Shown one piece after another: positions 44,273 to 51,798 of a stretch of 64,000 nucleotides of DNA; position 1 is the first letter of the stretch, and every line of letters begins with the position of its first letter. Below the pieces are notes generated by a model that saw only the letters and a program-made list of their open reading frames with translations, ran no database searches and was not told the DNA's origin. Source of the stretch: an uncultured Bacteroidales bacterium (GTDB lineage: Bacteria > Bacteroidota > Bacteroidia > Bacteroidales > Paludibacteraceae); NCBI GenBank assembly GCA_937907165.1, contig CALCUH010000010.1:1-64000 (forward strand), in the 5' to 3' direction. Made by a program: the position numbers and the translations under genes.

Positions 44273-44309
44273 ACTATATTATTAGTATTATATAAGGGAG
44301 TTCTTTTGT

Positions 44310-45134
44310 TTAAGTGAATACACCATCAACCTTACCGATTACGGATGAAGCGATATTGACGGCGTTCTTATGGTAGTTCCTCTTATATTCCTTGTCCAGT
44401 TCTCCGATGTAGGCAAGAGTCGTCATGACGTCTTTATGCCCAAGCATGAACTGAACGGTACCGATGTTTCTGGTATACCGGTCATTGTCTTCATCTCTGG
44501 TTGAAACCATAAGAGAAGCGAATGACTTTCTCATTGAGTGAGTACCAATGTTCTGAGTCAGTCCACAGGCATTAGCAGCTTTCTTGAGCACCTTACGGAA
44601 ACAGTCAACACTGATATGTCCACCTTCACGGGATGGAAACAGATAATCGGTTTCTGCATCTTTGGAGTAACTTCTGGAATATGCGGGATAGTACCATTCA
44701 AGAGCAGCTACGCACACAGCATTCAGGAAGATGGATCTCCGGCTGTGAGTCTTGCTCTGGTCTATTCTGATCTCATCACTGAGATCATCCAAGTCTGCAG
44801 AGTATCTGACTCTACCATCCGGGTAGAACACATCAGACTTCCTCAGTTCCAATAGCTCGTTGGCTCTCAGACCAAGATTGACGTTGAGGACAAATCCAAG
44901 AAAATATTTCTTGTCCACGTTACGGTAGAGCCAGTCAGCCATAGATTCAAGTTCATCCTGTTCCGTAATAGCATGAGCAGCCGTATGTCCTCCAACCTTG
45001 GCGTTGTTCACATAATTAGTGGATTTTGTCGAGGGAATCGGGGGCAAAATCTTGGCTGTTTTTTTCTTTGCGGTAGTTTCCACATCCCGTTCTACGTCGT
45101 CAAAGCAGTCAAACATAGAGATCTGAGAATCCAT
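44310..45134 (-). CDS. int: tyrosine recombinase / phage integrase
   Basis: 274 residues from ATG 45134 (AGGAGGT upstream). The catalytic domain shows LGLRANELLELRKSD (Arg I), THSMRKSFAS (His-x-x-Arg), LGHKDVMTTLAYIGELD (LGH and the nucleophilic Tyr). The N-terminal part is short, with no obvious arm-binding domain, so it could be an integrase of simple att sites or a Xer-like dimer resolver. Expressed from its own consensus promoter. Confidence 0.88.
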   Translation of the reverse strand: MDSQISMFDCFDDVERDVETTAKKKTAKILPPIPSTKSTNYVNNAKVGGHTAAHAITEQDELESMADWLYRNVDKKYFLGFVLNVNLGLRANELLELRKSDVFYPDGRVRYSADLDDLSDEIRIDQSKTHSRRSIFLNAVCVAALEWYYPAYSRSYSKDAETDYLFPSREGGHISVDCFRKVLKKAANACGLTQNIGTHSMRKSFASLMVSTRDEDNDRYTRNIGTVQFMLGHKDVMTTLAYIGELDKEYKRNYHKNAVNIASSVIGKVDGVFT

Positions 45135-45180
45135 GAGAAACCTCCTGAAATCGTTTGTCAACGATCTTTCGTCTACTCAT

Positions 45181-45209
45181 ATTATACCACATCGTGTGAG
45201 AATTGTCAA
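45181..45209 (-). promoter_or_regulatory. consensus sigma-70 promoter of the recombinase
   Basis: On the minus strand TTGACA (45209-45204), a 17-base spacer and TATAAT (45186-45181), a perfect match in both hexamers and spacing. It transcribes leftward into the recombinase about 50 bases away. An ACAAACGATTT / AACGATCTTTCG-type AT-rich leader follows. Confidence 0.92.
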
Positions 45210-45664
45210 GTATTTTGTTTATAATTTTTGTTCCTTTCCTGTGCTTTGTTCCGTTTGAAATTGGGATTTCGAGTACCAGAAATCCGATTTTGAATTTTTG
45301 TTTTACTTTCTAATAGTTGTCATTTGATTGCTTTCGAGTCACGATCTTTTACGGGATATTTTCGATAAAGCGGGAGGGAGGTAAGATTGGATTGGGAACG
45401 AGGAAGGCAAAGTGTGTGAGGGGACATACTGTCCGTCGGATTTAGAAAGACGAAATTGGTAAAAATGTGCGGTACCCCCCACCTCCGGAAACCCCTTTAA
45501 TCCGTTGAAAATCGCTTTTTCAGCGTCAATTCTGCATTCCGTGAGATTGCAGAACTCCCGATCCGCAGAGCGGTGGCGTTTCCTGTATCCGGCAGGAGTT
45601 CCGTTCCGGGATCGCCTCGGAAAATCGGGAGAAAATGGGTAAATTTAGCTTACCTATTGTTGAC
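45210..45664. other. non-coding stretch upstream of the probable origin
   Basis: About 450 bases without a gene I can support on either strand. It begins AT-rich and becomes GC-rich with short complementary pieces such as GGTACCCCCCACC and GAACTCCCGATCCGCAGAGCGG. No promoter of either class is visible. Probably part of the origin or attachment region. Confidence 0.4.
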
Positions 45665-45777
45665 TTATCAACAAATTTTCCACAAAGTTTTCAACAGAGT
45701 TTTCAACATACTTTTCCACACCCTGTTGAAAACTTCCGCTTTCCGTCTCCGTCTTATTTTTTCAACACATTTTACAC
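45665..45777. other. row of DnaA-box-like 9-mers, probable replication origin
   Basis: TTATCAACA (45665), TTTTCCACA (45676), TTTTCAACA (45688), TTTTCAACA (45700), TTTTCCACA (45712), the inverse TGTTGAAAA (45724) and TTTTCAACA (45769). The central copies are spaced exactly 12 bases apart and resemble relaxed DnaA boxes (TTWTNCACA). An A/T-rich stretch with TTTACACTC/TTTACACTT repeats follows and could unwind. Position at the switch between leftward and rightward transcription supports an origin. Confidence 0.62.
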
Positions 45778-45827
45778 TCTTTACACTTTGTTCATATTAT
45801 TGCCTTACGGTATTCACAATTGTGGTT

Positions 45828-45890
45828 TATAATATGTGTAACAAAAGCAAAAGGAAGCCGGGTTCGAGCCGGCAGCTTTCCGGCTTTAAC
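45828..45890 (+). promoter_or_regulatory. -10 element and structured leader before the sigma-like gene
   Basis: TATAAT at 45828-45833 with a poor -35 (TTACGG, 17 bases away). The leader then has GCCGG-GTTCGAG-CCGGC (45857-45873), a perfect tRNA T-arm-like hairpin. It can be replaced by AAGCCGG (45855-45861) pairing with CCGGCTT (45880-45886), so two alternative folds exist. Could be an attenuator, or a tRNA 3'-end fragment serving as attachment core. Confidence 0.45.
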
Positions 45891-45930
45891 AACTCATTTT
45901 ATTAGCCTTATAAGGCAAGGAGAAACTGCC

Positions 45931-46761
45931 ATGACTACCACCACTACCACCACTTCCGCCGTCCGTCCCGCTTACAACCGTCCCGCCATTTTCCGCCATG
46001 CGTGGGCGCTCCGTCGCTCTGGCGTTGAGTCCTTCGGCTCCGCTCTCCGTATCGCATGGGCAGTGGCTAAGGGCGTTCCCACCGAACGTGCAGCAGCGCG
46101 TGAACTGCTGAACCAGTGGGCAGCCCTTGACGACGAAGGCAAGCATACGATCCTTGCTTGCAACTGCCATATCGCGGCACGTGAGGTCATCCGCTACGCA
46201 CATACCCGGCAGGAGCAGCAGAGCGGCGAAACCGTTACCGTGTTCGGCTATGCTACATACGCAGAACTTCCCGCCTTTGTCCAGTACGGTATCAACGACA
46301 TTGACGAGCTCGTCAACGAAACCGTTGTTTCCCTGCTGCCGTGGCTTGACGAAGACCGTCTTACCACGCTGAACGAAAAGCGCGTTGCTGAAAAGGGGCT
46401 TGAACCGATCACCCTTTCCCGCCTGATCGTCAGGTGTGGCAAGTCAGCCGTCAGCCGCATGGCGTACGCCAACCGTAAACATTCCGTGGCTTCCGTCCGT
46501 GAAACTGGTGAAGAAGGCGGCAGCTTCCTTGAAACCTACTGCGCCGACGCTGGCGTTGATTTTGCAGCCAACACCGCGCTGCGTGATATCATCGAACGCC
46601 TGTACAAAGGCAGCGATGAGAATGACCGTGCAATCATTGACGGGTTGCGTGAAGGGCTGAGCGAGCGTGAAATCTCCGCAGGACTGAAGATCACCAATGT
46701 CGCCGTACATAAGCGCATTGTCAAGCTCCGCGAAACTTTGAAGGCTCTGCTGGCGGCTTGA
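45931..46761 (+). CDS. sigma-factor-like DNA-binding protein
   Basis: 276 residues from ATG 45931 (AAGGAG); the frame open upstream lies in the leader. A Thr-rich start is followed by helical segments. The C-terminus (IIERLYKGSDENDRAIIDGLREGLSEREISAGLKITNVAVHKRIVKLRETLKALL) is a sigma region 4-type helix-turn-helix as in ECF/phage sigma factors. It stands at the head of the rightward array and is the obvious candidate to direct RNA polymerase to the repeated GGTTAGCA promoter. Region 2 is not clearly recognisable to me. Confidence 0.68.
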   Translation: MTTTTTTTSAVRPAYNRPAIFRHAWALRRSGVESFGSALRIAWAVAKGVPTERAAARELLNQWAALDDEGKHTILACNCHIAAREVIRYAHTRQEQQSGETVTVFGYATYAELPAFVQYGINDIDELVNETVVSLLPWLDEDRLTTLNEKRVAEKGLEPITLSRLIVRCGKSAVSRMAYANRKHSVASVRETGEEGGSFLETYCADAGVDFAANTALRDIIERLYKGSDENDRAIIDGLREGLSEREISAGLKITNVAVHKRIVKLRETLKALLAA

Positions 46762-46952
46762 CAGGCTGCCACAGTCCCTTCTTCCTTCCGATCCTCTCCG
46801 GCTGCTGGTGTCGATCCGGCAGCCCACCGGGAGACGGCAACCGGGAAATTTCCGTACCCGGTTAACAAGTTCGATTTTCTTCCCAATCTATATACAGAAC
46901 CCGGAACCCGAACCGGAACATACCAACTTACACCACAAAAGGAGAACAAACC

Positions 46953-47315
46953 ATGATGAACCTTCAGAACGCAAAACTTCAGAACTGTTTCAAGCTGTCC
47001 AGCAAGGTGACCGTGTACGTCCCTGCGACGTCGAACGTTTCCGAAGCTATCGACAATACAGAATTCGTCAAGTCCACAGCTTCCCTGCTGTCGTCCCTGT
47101 TTGGCGGCGCAACCTCTACCCCGGCTCTGGGGTACTGGATGAGCAACAGCGCCGGACTGGTGGCGGAGAATACAACCATTGTCTTTGCCTATGCTGCCGA
47201 TACTGACCTGCAGAACGGTATTTCCGCAGTCGTCGATCACTGCGAAAAGCTGAAGGCGGATATGGGACAGGAGGCCGTCGCCCTTGAAATCAACGGAGAA
47301 ATGTACTTCATCTGA
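46953..47315 (+). CDS. hypothetical protein, first gene of the promoter array
   Basis: 120 residues (AAGGAG upstream). VSEAIDNTEFVKSTASLLSSLFGGATSTPALGYWMS...VAENTTIVFAYAADTDLQNGISAVVDHCEKLKADMGQEAVALEINGEMYFI: I recognise this as a small family frequent on clostridial plasmids and phages, without a known role. A terminator (AATACCCGGT/ACCGGGTATT, 47364-47396) follows. Confidence 0.75.
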   Translation: MMNLQNAKLQNCFKLSSKVTVYVPATSNVSEAIDNTEFVKSTASLLSSLFGGATSTPALGYWMSNSAGLVAENTTIVFAYAADTDLQNGISAVVDHCEKLKADMGQEAVALEINGEMYFI

Positions 47316-47363
47316 AGCGTGAGGCTGTACAAGGCTCTGTGAGCCTCTGTGAGAGGCGGAACG
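47311..47363 (+). repeat. 53-bp direct repeat, copy 1
   Basis: TCTGAAGCGTGAGGCTGTAC...GAGAGGCGGAACG, starting at the last codons of the gene above. A second copy with a few changes is at 47877-47929. Both contain GAGCCTCTGTGAGAGGC-like pairing and may be duplicated gene-end or RNA elements. Confidence 0.7.
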
Positions 47364-47582
47364 AATACCCGGTATAAGTTACCGGGTATTTTGTTTTCGC
47401 GGCTTATACGCTGCTGAAATCAATACACACTATTCACGGAACAGGAACAGAAAACCGGATCGGAATTTTTTTGAACAATCTTTTCCATGCGGTTAGCAAA
47501 TCGCGGATTATTTCCTATCTATAGACAGAACAGCAAAATCGGAACACACCAACACAAACCAAAACCAAAAGGAGAACAAAAA

Positions 47583-47792
47583 ATGAAAGACGTATATCTG
47601 ATGAATAAGGAAACCGGAGAAATCCAGCCGTCAACGAAAGTCATCAGCGAATTCTATAGTACTCATCCGTGGAACGCTGCATGGACGGATGAATGGGAAG
47701 AAACGAAGCTGGAGGTTGAGAATTCCAGCCTTGCGGTTCCGGATTTCGCCGGTACCGTCAAAAAGAGCAGCAGAAAAAACCGGATCCGCTGA
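47583..47792 (+). CDS. hypothetical protein
   Basis: 69 residues, ATG 47583 after AAGGAG; a frame extended upstream would run through the promoter repeat. Opening MKDVYLMNKETGEIQPSTKVISEFY resembles short accessory proteins of mobile elements; basic C-terminus (KKSSRKNRIR). Terminator ATCCCGG/CCGGGAT plus T7 at 47805-47838. Confidence 0.6.
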   Translation: MKDVYLMNKETGEIQPSTKVISEFYSTHPWNAAWTDEWEETKLEVENSSLAVPDFAGTVKKSSRKNRIR

Positions 47793-47876
47793 TCGGTTCC
47801 CCAGATCCCGGCGAGAAGAAATTCACCGGGATTTTTTTATTTCTGTGGTTTAGCAATCACGGAAAATCTTACCTTA

Positions 47877-47929
47877 TCTGAGGCGTGGGGCTGTACAAGG
47901 CTCCGTGAGTCTCTGTGAGAGGCGGAACG
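47877..47929 (+). repeat. 53-bp direct repeat, copy 2, behind a decayed promoter
   Basis: Near-copy of 47311-47363, here directly after the weak promoter copy at 47848 (GGTTTAGCAAT...TATCTG). No gene follows before the next full promoter at 48064, so this looks like a cassette that has lost its coding part. Confidence 0.65.
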
Positions 47930-48159
47930 GTTCGCACGGTAACTTAAACCGTTTCCGCTTCTCATACGGCTCTGTGGAACGTCACACACGCATAAACGCA
48001 CGTGCAGCCGCTTTCCCCGTTTGCTTTACGGAACAAAAAAATCCCCGGAAAAATCCGGGGATCGGTTAGCAGACGGGAAATTTTCCCTTATCTATAGACA
48101 GAACAGAAAAACCGCTCCCAAAACAGGAAAAAATACAGAACAGAACAGGAGAACACACC

Positions 48160-48429
48160 ATGAAAAATCTTCCCAAGGAAATCAAAAAACTGATCGAGCA
48201 CTACAATACGCTGGACGCGGAAACAGAAGCTCTGATCGCCTATACCACGGCGGACACGGAAGACGAAATGTGGGAAAAAGTGGATCGCAAGCTGGAGGAG
48301 CAGTACGGCGTCGCGGATCGGCTGATCGCCATGCTGGGCAGCGTCGGAATCGACGAACAGACGGCAAAAGCGATGGTGTACAACCGGCAGGCTCGCCTGA
48401 AGATGTACCGCCTCGCTGCTGCGGAATAA
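48160..48429 (+). CDS. small helical hypothetical protein
   Basis: 89 residues, all alpha-type (LPKEIKKLIEHYNTLDAETEALIAYTTADTEDEMWEKVDRKLEEQYG). Own promoter copy at 48064 and terminator GCCGGAG/CTCCGGC plus T7 at 48448-48474. Function unknown. Confidence 0.68.
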   Translation: MKNLPKEIKKLIEHYNTLDAETEALIAYTTADTEDEMWEKVDRKLEEQYGVADRLIAMLGSVGIDEQTAKAMVYNRQARLKMYRLAAAE

Positions 48430-48578
48430 GAATGCCAGAGAACAGGAGCCGGAGAAAAATCTCCGGCTTTTTTTGTTTTACGGTTAGCAAACAGAAAATT
48501 TCCCCTATCTATTTACAGAGCGGACGGAGCCGAGCATCGGGACCGCATCACAAAAAAACGGAACAGGAGAACACAAAC

Positions 48579-48848
48579 ATGGCTGCAAGAATTACGGATC
48601 GGGACGACTGGTTTGAACTTTGGTTCGAGGACAAAAAGAGCATTCTGGAAACGATGAGCCGGAACATGGCTGCCGATCTGGAAGTCGGATACAACTTCTT
48701 CGGCGGCTCGATCCAGCGGCAGATTTCCGCCATGACGGAATATAAAAATCAGATGGACGCGGAGCTGGACAGCTTCAAGGCAATGGACGAAAAGCAGGTC
48801 AGCCGCTGGTGCTTCTACGATCTGAAAAAGCGGGGTGCAATCGAATAA
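48579..48848 (+). CDS. small hypothetical protein
   Basis: 89 residues from ATG 48579. Trp/Phe-rich start (DRDDWFELWFEDKKSILETM) and QVSRWCFYDLKKRGAIE end. Own promoter at 48482; terminator AATCCGGGA/TCCCGGATT plus T at 48857-48886. Function unknown. Confidence 0.68.
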   Translation: MAARITDRDDWFELWFEDKKSILETMSRNMAADLEVGYNFFGGSIQRQISAMTEYKNQMDAELDSFKAMDEKQVSRWCFYDLKKRGAIE

Positions 48849-48960
48849 TGGAACGGAATCCGGGAGAGAAACTTCCCGGATTTTTTGTTTTGCGGTTAGT
48901 AGACCACGGATTTTTCCCTATCTATGTACAGAACCACAAAACCAAACGAAGGAACAAAAA

Positions 48961-49254
48961 ATGAAGTGCTGGACAGAATACGGCGGCGCACAGGTTCGCG
49001 TCGGATCGTTTTCCATGTATGAGGATGAAATCAGGGACGCTCTGAAAGAAGGAAAATACCTCGTCAGATACCGGACGATCTTTCAGCCGCGTTTCGGGAA
49101 AAATTCCGGTTATCATCTGGATCGCCTGTATGAGCAGCTGGATAAACAGAGTACGCCTCTGACGCTGCGCGGACGGTACTGCTGGATGGGCGCGGATGGA
49201 ATCAACGCCATGCTGAGCAGACCGCTCCTGCATCCGCTCCCGACAGCGGACTGA
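48961..49254 (+). CDS. small hypothetical protein
   Basis: 97 residues. Aromatic and basic (MKCWTEYGGAQVRVGSFSMYEDEIRDALKEGKYLVRYRTIF), predicted mixed alpha/beta. Promoter at 48893 (GGTTAGTAGA variant); terminator CCCGGATG/CATCCGGG plus T7 at 49261-49293. Confidence 0.66.
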   Translation: MKCWTEYGGAQVRVGSFSMYEDEIRDALKEGKYLVRYRTIFQPRFGKNSGYHLDRLYEQLDKQSTPLTLRGRYCWMGADGINAMLSRPLLHPLPTAD

Positions 49255-49391
49255 AATTTTCCCGGATGAAGAAATTTCATCCGGGATTTTTTTCGTTTAC
49301 GGTTAGCAGATACGAGATTTCTCCCTATCTATATATAGAACCGCAACCACAAAACCAAAATCAAAACACACAACACAAAGGAGATACTACC

Positions 49392-49817
49392 ATGCCGAAG
49401 ATCACAAAAGAACAGTTCCTGAAATGGGAAGCCATGTGCGCAAACGGGTTCACGCTCGACCTCCAGAAGTACGTCGTCTGGGGCGAAAAGGAACCCACCA
49501 AGCAGATCAAGCTCGACGATAAAAATATCCTCATGGCAACCGTCGGCTACTACGATGAGCGCGTGGAAGGCGGACGCTGGGGCGAGACCGTAAGGAAAAT
49601 CAAGCTGCACCTTGCCCTGTGGCATCCGACAGGGGACGGTATGATGACCTCCTATGGACTGGGTGCGACGATCACGCTGGACGACACGCCGCAGCCGAAG
49701 AAGGAATACAAGAGGCTCTGCGCATGGACGGAAAAACTGGACGACGACACGATCATGCGCTATGCGGAGGAAAACGAAATCCTGAACGGAATCAAAACCG
49801 CAGCCGTTACCGCCTGA
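49392..49817 (+). CDS. hypothetical protein
   Basis: 141 residues. LKWEAMCANGFTLDLQKYVVWGEKEPTKQIKLDDKNILMATVGYYDER... and WHPTGDGMMTSYGLGATITLDDTPQ suggest a beta sandwich. Promoter at 49301, terminator ACCGGAGGA/TCCTCCGGT plus T6 at 49833-49863. No family recognised. Confidence 0.68.
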   Translation: MPKITKEQFLKWEAMCANGFTLDLQKYVVWGEKEPTKQIKLDDKNILMATVGYYDERVEGGRWGETVRKIKLHLALWHPTGDGMMTSYGLGATITLDDTPQPKKEYKRLCAWTEKLDDDTIMRYAEENEILNGIKTAAVTA

Positions 49818-49950
49818 ACAGAATGAAACCGGAACCGGAGGACAAAAATCCTCCGGTTTTTTATTTGCGTGGTTGGCAAACACGGAAATCATTCCTGTCT
49901 ATAGACAGAACCGGAACATCAAACACAAAACCTTTACGGAGGAATCAAAC

Positions 49951-50235
49951 ATGGAACGGAAAATCAACTATAACGCACGGATCGAGATGGTCAAGGCAAT
50001 GGAGCTGATCGCCCGCACCGTCAACGATGAAGAAGTCTTCGAGCTTTGGCTGGTGAACGGAGTCGCAGACGGCGATATCACCGGGAGCACGGAAGACGAC
50101 GACCTCTCCTACTATGTGGAGGACAATGACAGATACGCTGACCTGATGGACACGTTCCTCATGCTGATGAAACGCGCCTGCAAGTCCGGCGGACTGTACA
50201 GCGACAATGTAGCAAGCAAACCTGCGGAAAACTAA
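49951..50235 (+). CDS. acidic hypothetical protein
   Basis: 94 residues. INYNARIEMVKAMELIARTVNDEEVFELWLVNGVADGDI, then an Asp-rich segment (STEDDDLSYYVEDNDRYADLMDTFLMLMKRAC). This EVFE.WL..GVADGDI pattern recurs in small mobile-element proteins; acidic charge would suit a DNA mimic, but that is speculation. Promoter at 49871. Confidence 0.68.
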   Translation: MERKINYNARIEMVKAMELIARTVNDEEVFELWLVNGVADGDITGSTEDDDLSYYVEDNDRYADLMDTFLMLMKRACKSGGLYSDNVASKPAEN

Positions 50236-50272
50236 CGTAGCGCTTTGAAATATAAAAATTTTGAATGAACAC

Positions 50273-50301
50273 TTGAAAAGGAAGCGGAAAGGTGCTATAA
50301 T
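50273..50301 (+). promoter_or_regulatory. sigma-70 promoter inside the array
   Basis: TTGAAA (50273-50278), 17 bases, TATAAT (50296-50301). Unlike its neighbours, the next gene is driven by this host-type promoter and has no GGTTAGCA copy. Confidence 0.85.
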
Positions 50302-50359
50302 AGATATATGTATAGCATCGGGATACACTCCACAAAAACACAACAAAAAAGGAGCCATT

Positions 50360-50671
50360 ATGAAACTTAGTTACGTTGTCACAAACGGCAATTCTGTCAT
50401 TGTAGCGGAACAGGACGACGGCAGAATCTGCGAACTCGATCAGTACTATTTCGGAGGCGATGGTTTTACCGAACCAGACCTCGACGACCCTGAATTCGAT
50501 AGCATTTGCCGCGAATACCTCAAGAAAATCGCGGAATACAACTCTTTCGACGAGCTGTTTGGCAACTGGACGGCGGATGAACCGGATAACTTCCCGCACA
50601 CCTCGTCCGCCGAGTATGACGCAGATCCCAACTGTTTTATCGCCGCGCAGTACATCGTGCAGACTGCATAA
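50360..50671 (+). CDS. acidic hypothetical protein under host-type promoter
   Basis: 103 residues, AAAGGAG upstream. LSYVVTNGNSVIVAEQDDGRICELDQYYFGG... then a strongly acidic C-terminal half (net charge about -20). The sigma-70 promoter means it can be made immediately on infection or in a lysogen. The acidic, compact nature recalls DNA-mimic or anti-defence proteins, without direct proof. Confidence 0.72.
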   Translation: MKLSYVVTNGNSVIVAEQDDGRICELDQYYFGGDGFTEPDLDDPEFDSICREYLKKIAEYNSFDELFGNWTADEPDNFPHTSSAEYDADPNCFIAAQYIVQTA

Positions 50672-50683
50672 AATAACCCAATA

Positions 50684-50738
50684 GCTTCTCCTTGCCGGGA
50701 GCTGTCCTCGTGGTGGTGGACAGCTCCCGTTTTTTTTA
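50684..50738 (+). terminator. CTCCTTG-type terminator, copy 1
   Basis: TTCTCCTTG followed by CCGGGAGCTGTCC, loop TCGTGGTGGT, GGACAGCTCCCG and T8. The hairpin ends the acidic gene. The CTCCTTG plus GTGGTGG loop combination recurs at 56244 and 57651. Confidence 0.85.
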
Positions 50739-50820
50739 TTTTCAGAACAGGTTAGCAAAACGGGATTTCTGTCCTGTCTATAACCGGTACCACAGAACAC
50801 GACGCGCAAAGGAGCACCAT

Positions 50821-51124
50821 ATGGAAACCAACCTTTTCTTCGGATGTTACGGAAACGGAACCCTCGTATCGGATAAAAGCCGCAGCGAATACGGGGATTA
50901 TAAAAAAAATCTGTCATATCAGCGACGACGGAAAAATCCGTTGGTACGCCAACCCGGACAAGCTGGACAGGGAAAGCCTGAACCGGATCGAATCGGCGGC
51001 GCAGAGACAGAAAGACCGCTATGAAACATGGCTTTATTCCCTCGCGGAGACCGAACGTAAAAAGGTTCTGCTCGACCGCATGACGGACGCGGAATTTCTC
51101 GAATATTGTAAAGCCAGAAAATAA
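50821..51124 (+). pseudogene. small gene with a frameshift at an A8 run
   Basis: From ATG 50821 the first 27 codons (METNLFFGCYGNGTLVSDKSRSEYGDY) lead into A8 at 50902-50909. In the starting frame the rest is Arg-rich nonsense. In the +1 frame it reads ICHISDDGKIRWYANPDKLDRESLNRIESAAQRQKDRYETWLYSLAETERKKVLLDRMTDAEFLEYCKARK to TAA 51124, clearly coding. Seven or ten A's would restore one frame. Either an indel, a base-calling error or transcriptional slippage on the A run. Promoter at 50750. Confidence 0.65.
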
Positions 51125-51207
51125 TCCGAGATTTTTCGCTTTCCGGTTAGCAGACCGCATTTTTCATCTATTCTATAAACAGAAAAACCACAAAAGGAGA
51201 AATCACA

Positions 51208-51510
51208 ATGCTGCAATCAATGATCGCCGCTTATCACGAATACGAACGTGATATTGACACCATCTGCGCCGCATTCTCCTTCGGACAGTCTCCCTATGAT
51301 AACTGTCCAGACTGCCCGCTGCGTAACGTATGCAGCGCAACAGAATTCACGTTTGACTGCTTCGGCACCTCCGAAGAGGAACAGCGGCAGAAAACCGATC
51401 TCTTCGAGGCAATGTTCGCCGCCGCTTATATCCGCCTGTTCGGACACCACCATCTGCCGGAAAACTGGCAGGAAATCCTCACCGAAAGAAAGGAGCATCC
51501 CCATGATTAA
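51208..51510 (+). CDS. small Cys-containing protein
   Basis: 100 residues. Four Cys in YDNCPDCPLRNVCSATEFTFDCFG could bind zinc or an iron-sulfur cluster; helical C-terminus with GHHHLPENW. Promoter at 51145. Its stop overlaps the start of the following gene, making a two-gene unit. Confidence 0.68.
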   Translation: MLQSMIAAYHEYERDIDTICAAFSFGQSPYDNCPDCPLRNVCSATEFTFDCFGTSEEEQRQKTDLFEAMFAAAYIRLFGHHHLPENWQEILTERKEHPHD

Positions 51511-51703
51511 AACCACGCCCGACGGAATCCGCTACACCGTAACGCTCACACCGGAATCCTACAGCACCATTCTCACCGCTCTGCTGCTGCTGGAACGGAA
51601 ACGAAACTGGAACGGAGACCCGGATGATCCCGTCATTCAGACGCTCGATTACGCAGTTTCAGAAATCCTCGCCGCGCTGGACGAAAAGCCGCTGCAAAAA
51701 TAA
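51503..51703 (+). CDS. small hypothetical protein
   Basis: 66 residues, coupled to the previous gene by the overlap ATGATTAA; AAAGGAG lies upstream. IRYTVTLTPESYSTILTALLLLERKRNW is followed by a helix. Function unknown. Confidence 0.62.
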   Translation: MIKTTPDGIRYTVTLTPESYSTILTALLLLERKRNWNGDPDDPVIQTLDYAVSEILAALDEKPLQK

Positions 51704-51798
51704 TCAAAAATCCGTGAATGCAGTTAGCAAACCCGGATTTCTCCCATATCTATATGTAACCACGGCAGCCAGCCGAATTCAACACACAGGAGTCAGTC

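Larger units (their letters stand above)
43598..44309. other. AT-rich non-coding region between recombinase and leftward operon
   Basis: About 710 bases without a credible gene and far more AT-rich than the rest. It holds two palindromes with a shared half-site (annotated separately) and a repeated ACCGTAAAG(G)AAAAT at about 44047 and 44104. Many A/T runs could serve as promoters for the leftward operon; the best I see is TTGACT-17-AAAATA near 43770 on the minus strand. Candidate attachment site, arm-type recombinase sites or operator region. Confidence 0.5.

Noticed and set aside
45573..45905. 110-codon plus-strand ORF across the origin region
   Set aside because: It translates the DnaA-like repeats (Thr/Phe/Asn-rich) and has no ribosome site.
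48037..48063. Normal rightward terminator before the 48064 promoter
   Set aside because: The T run lies on the minus strand, so this hairpin would stop leftward, not rightward, transcription.
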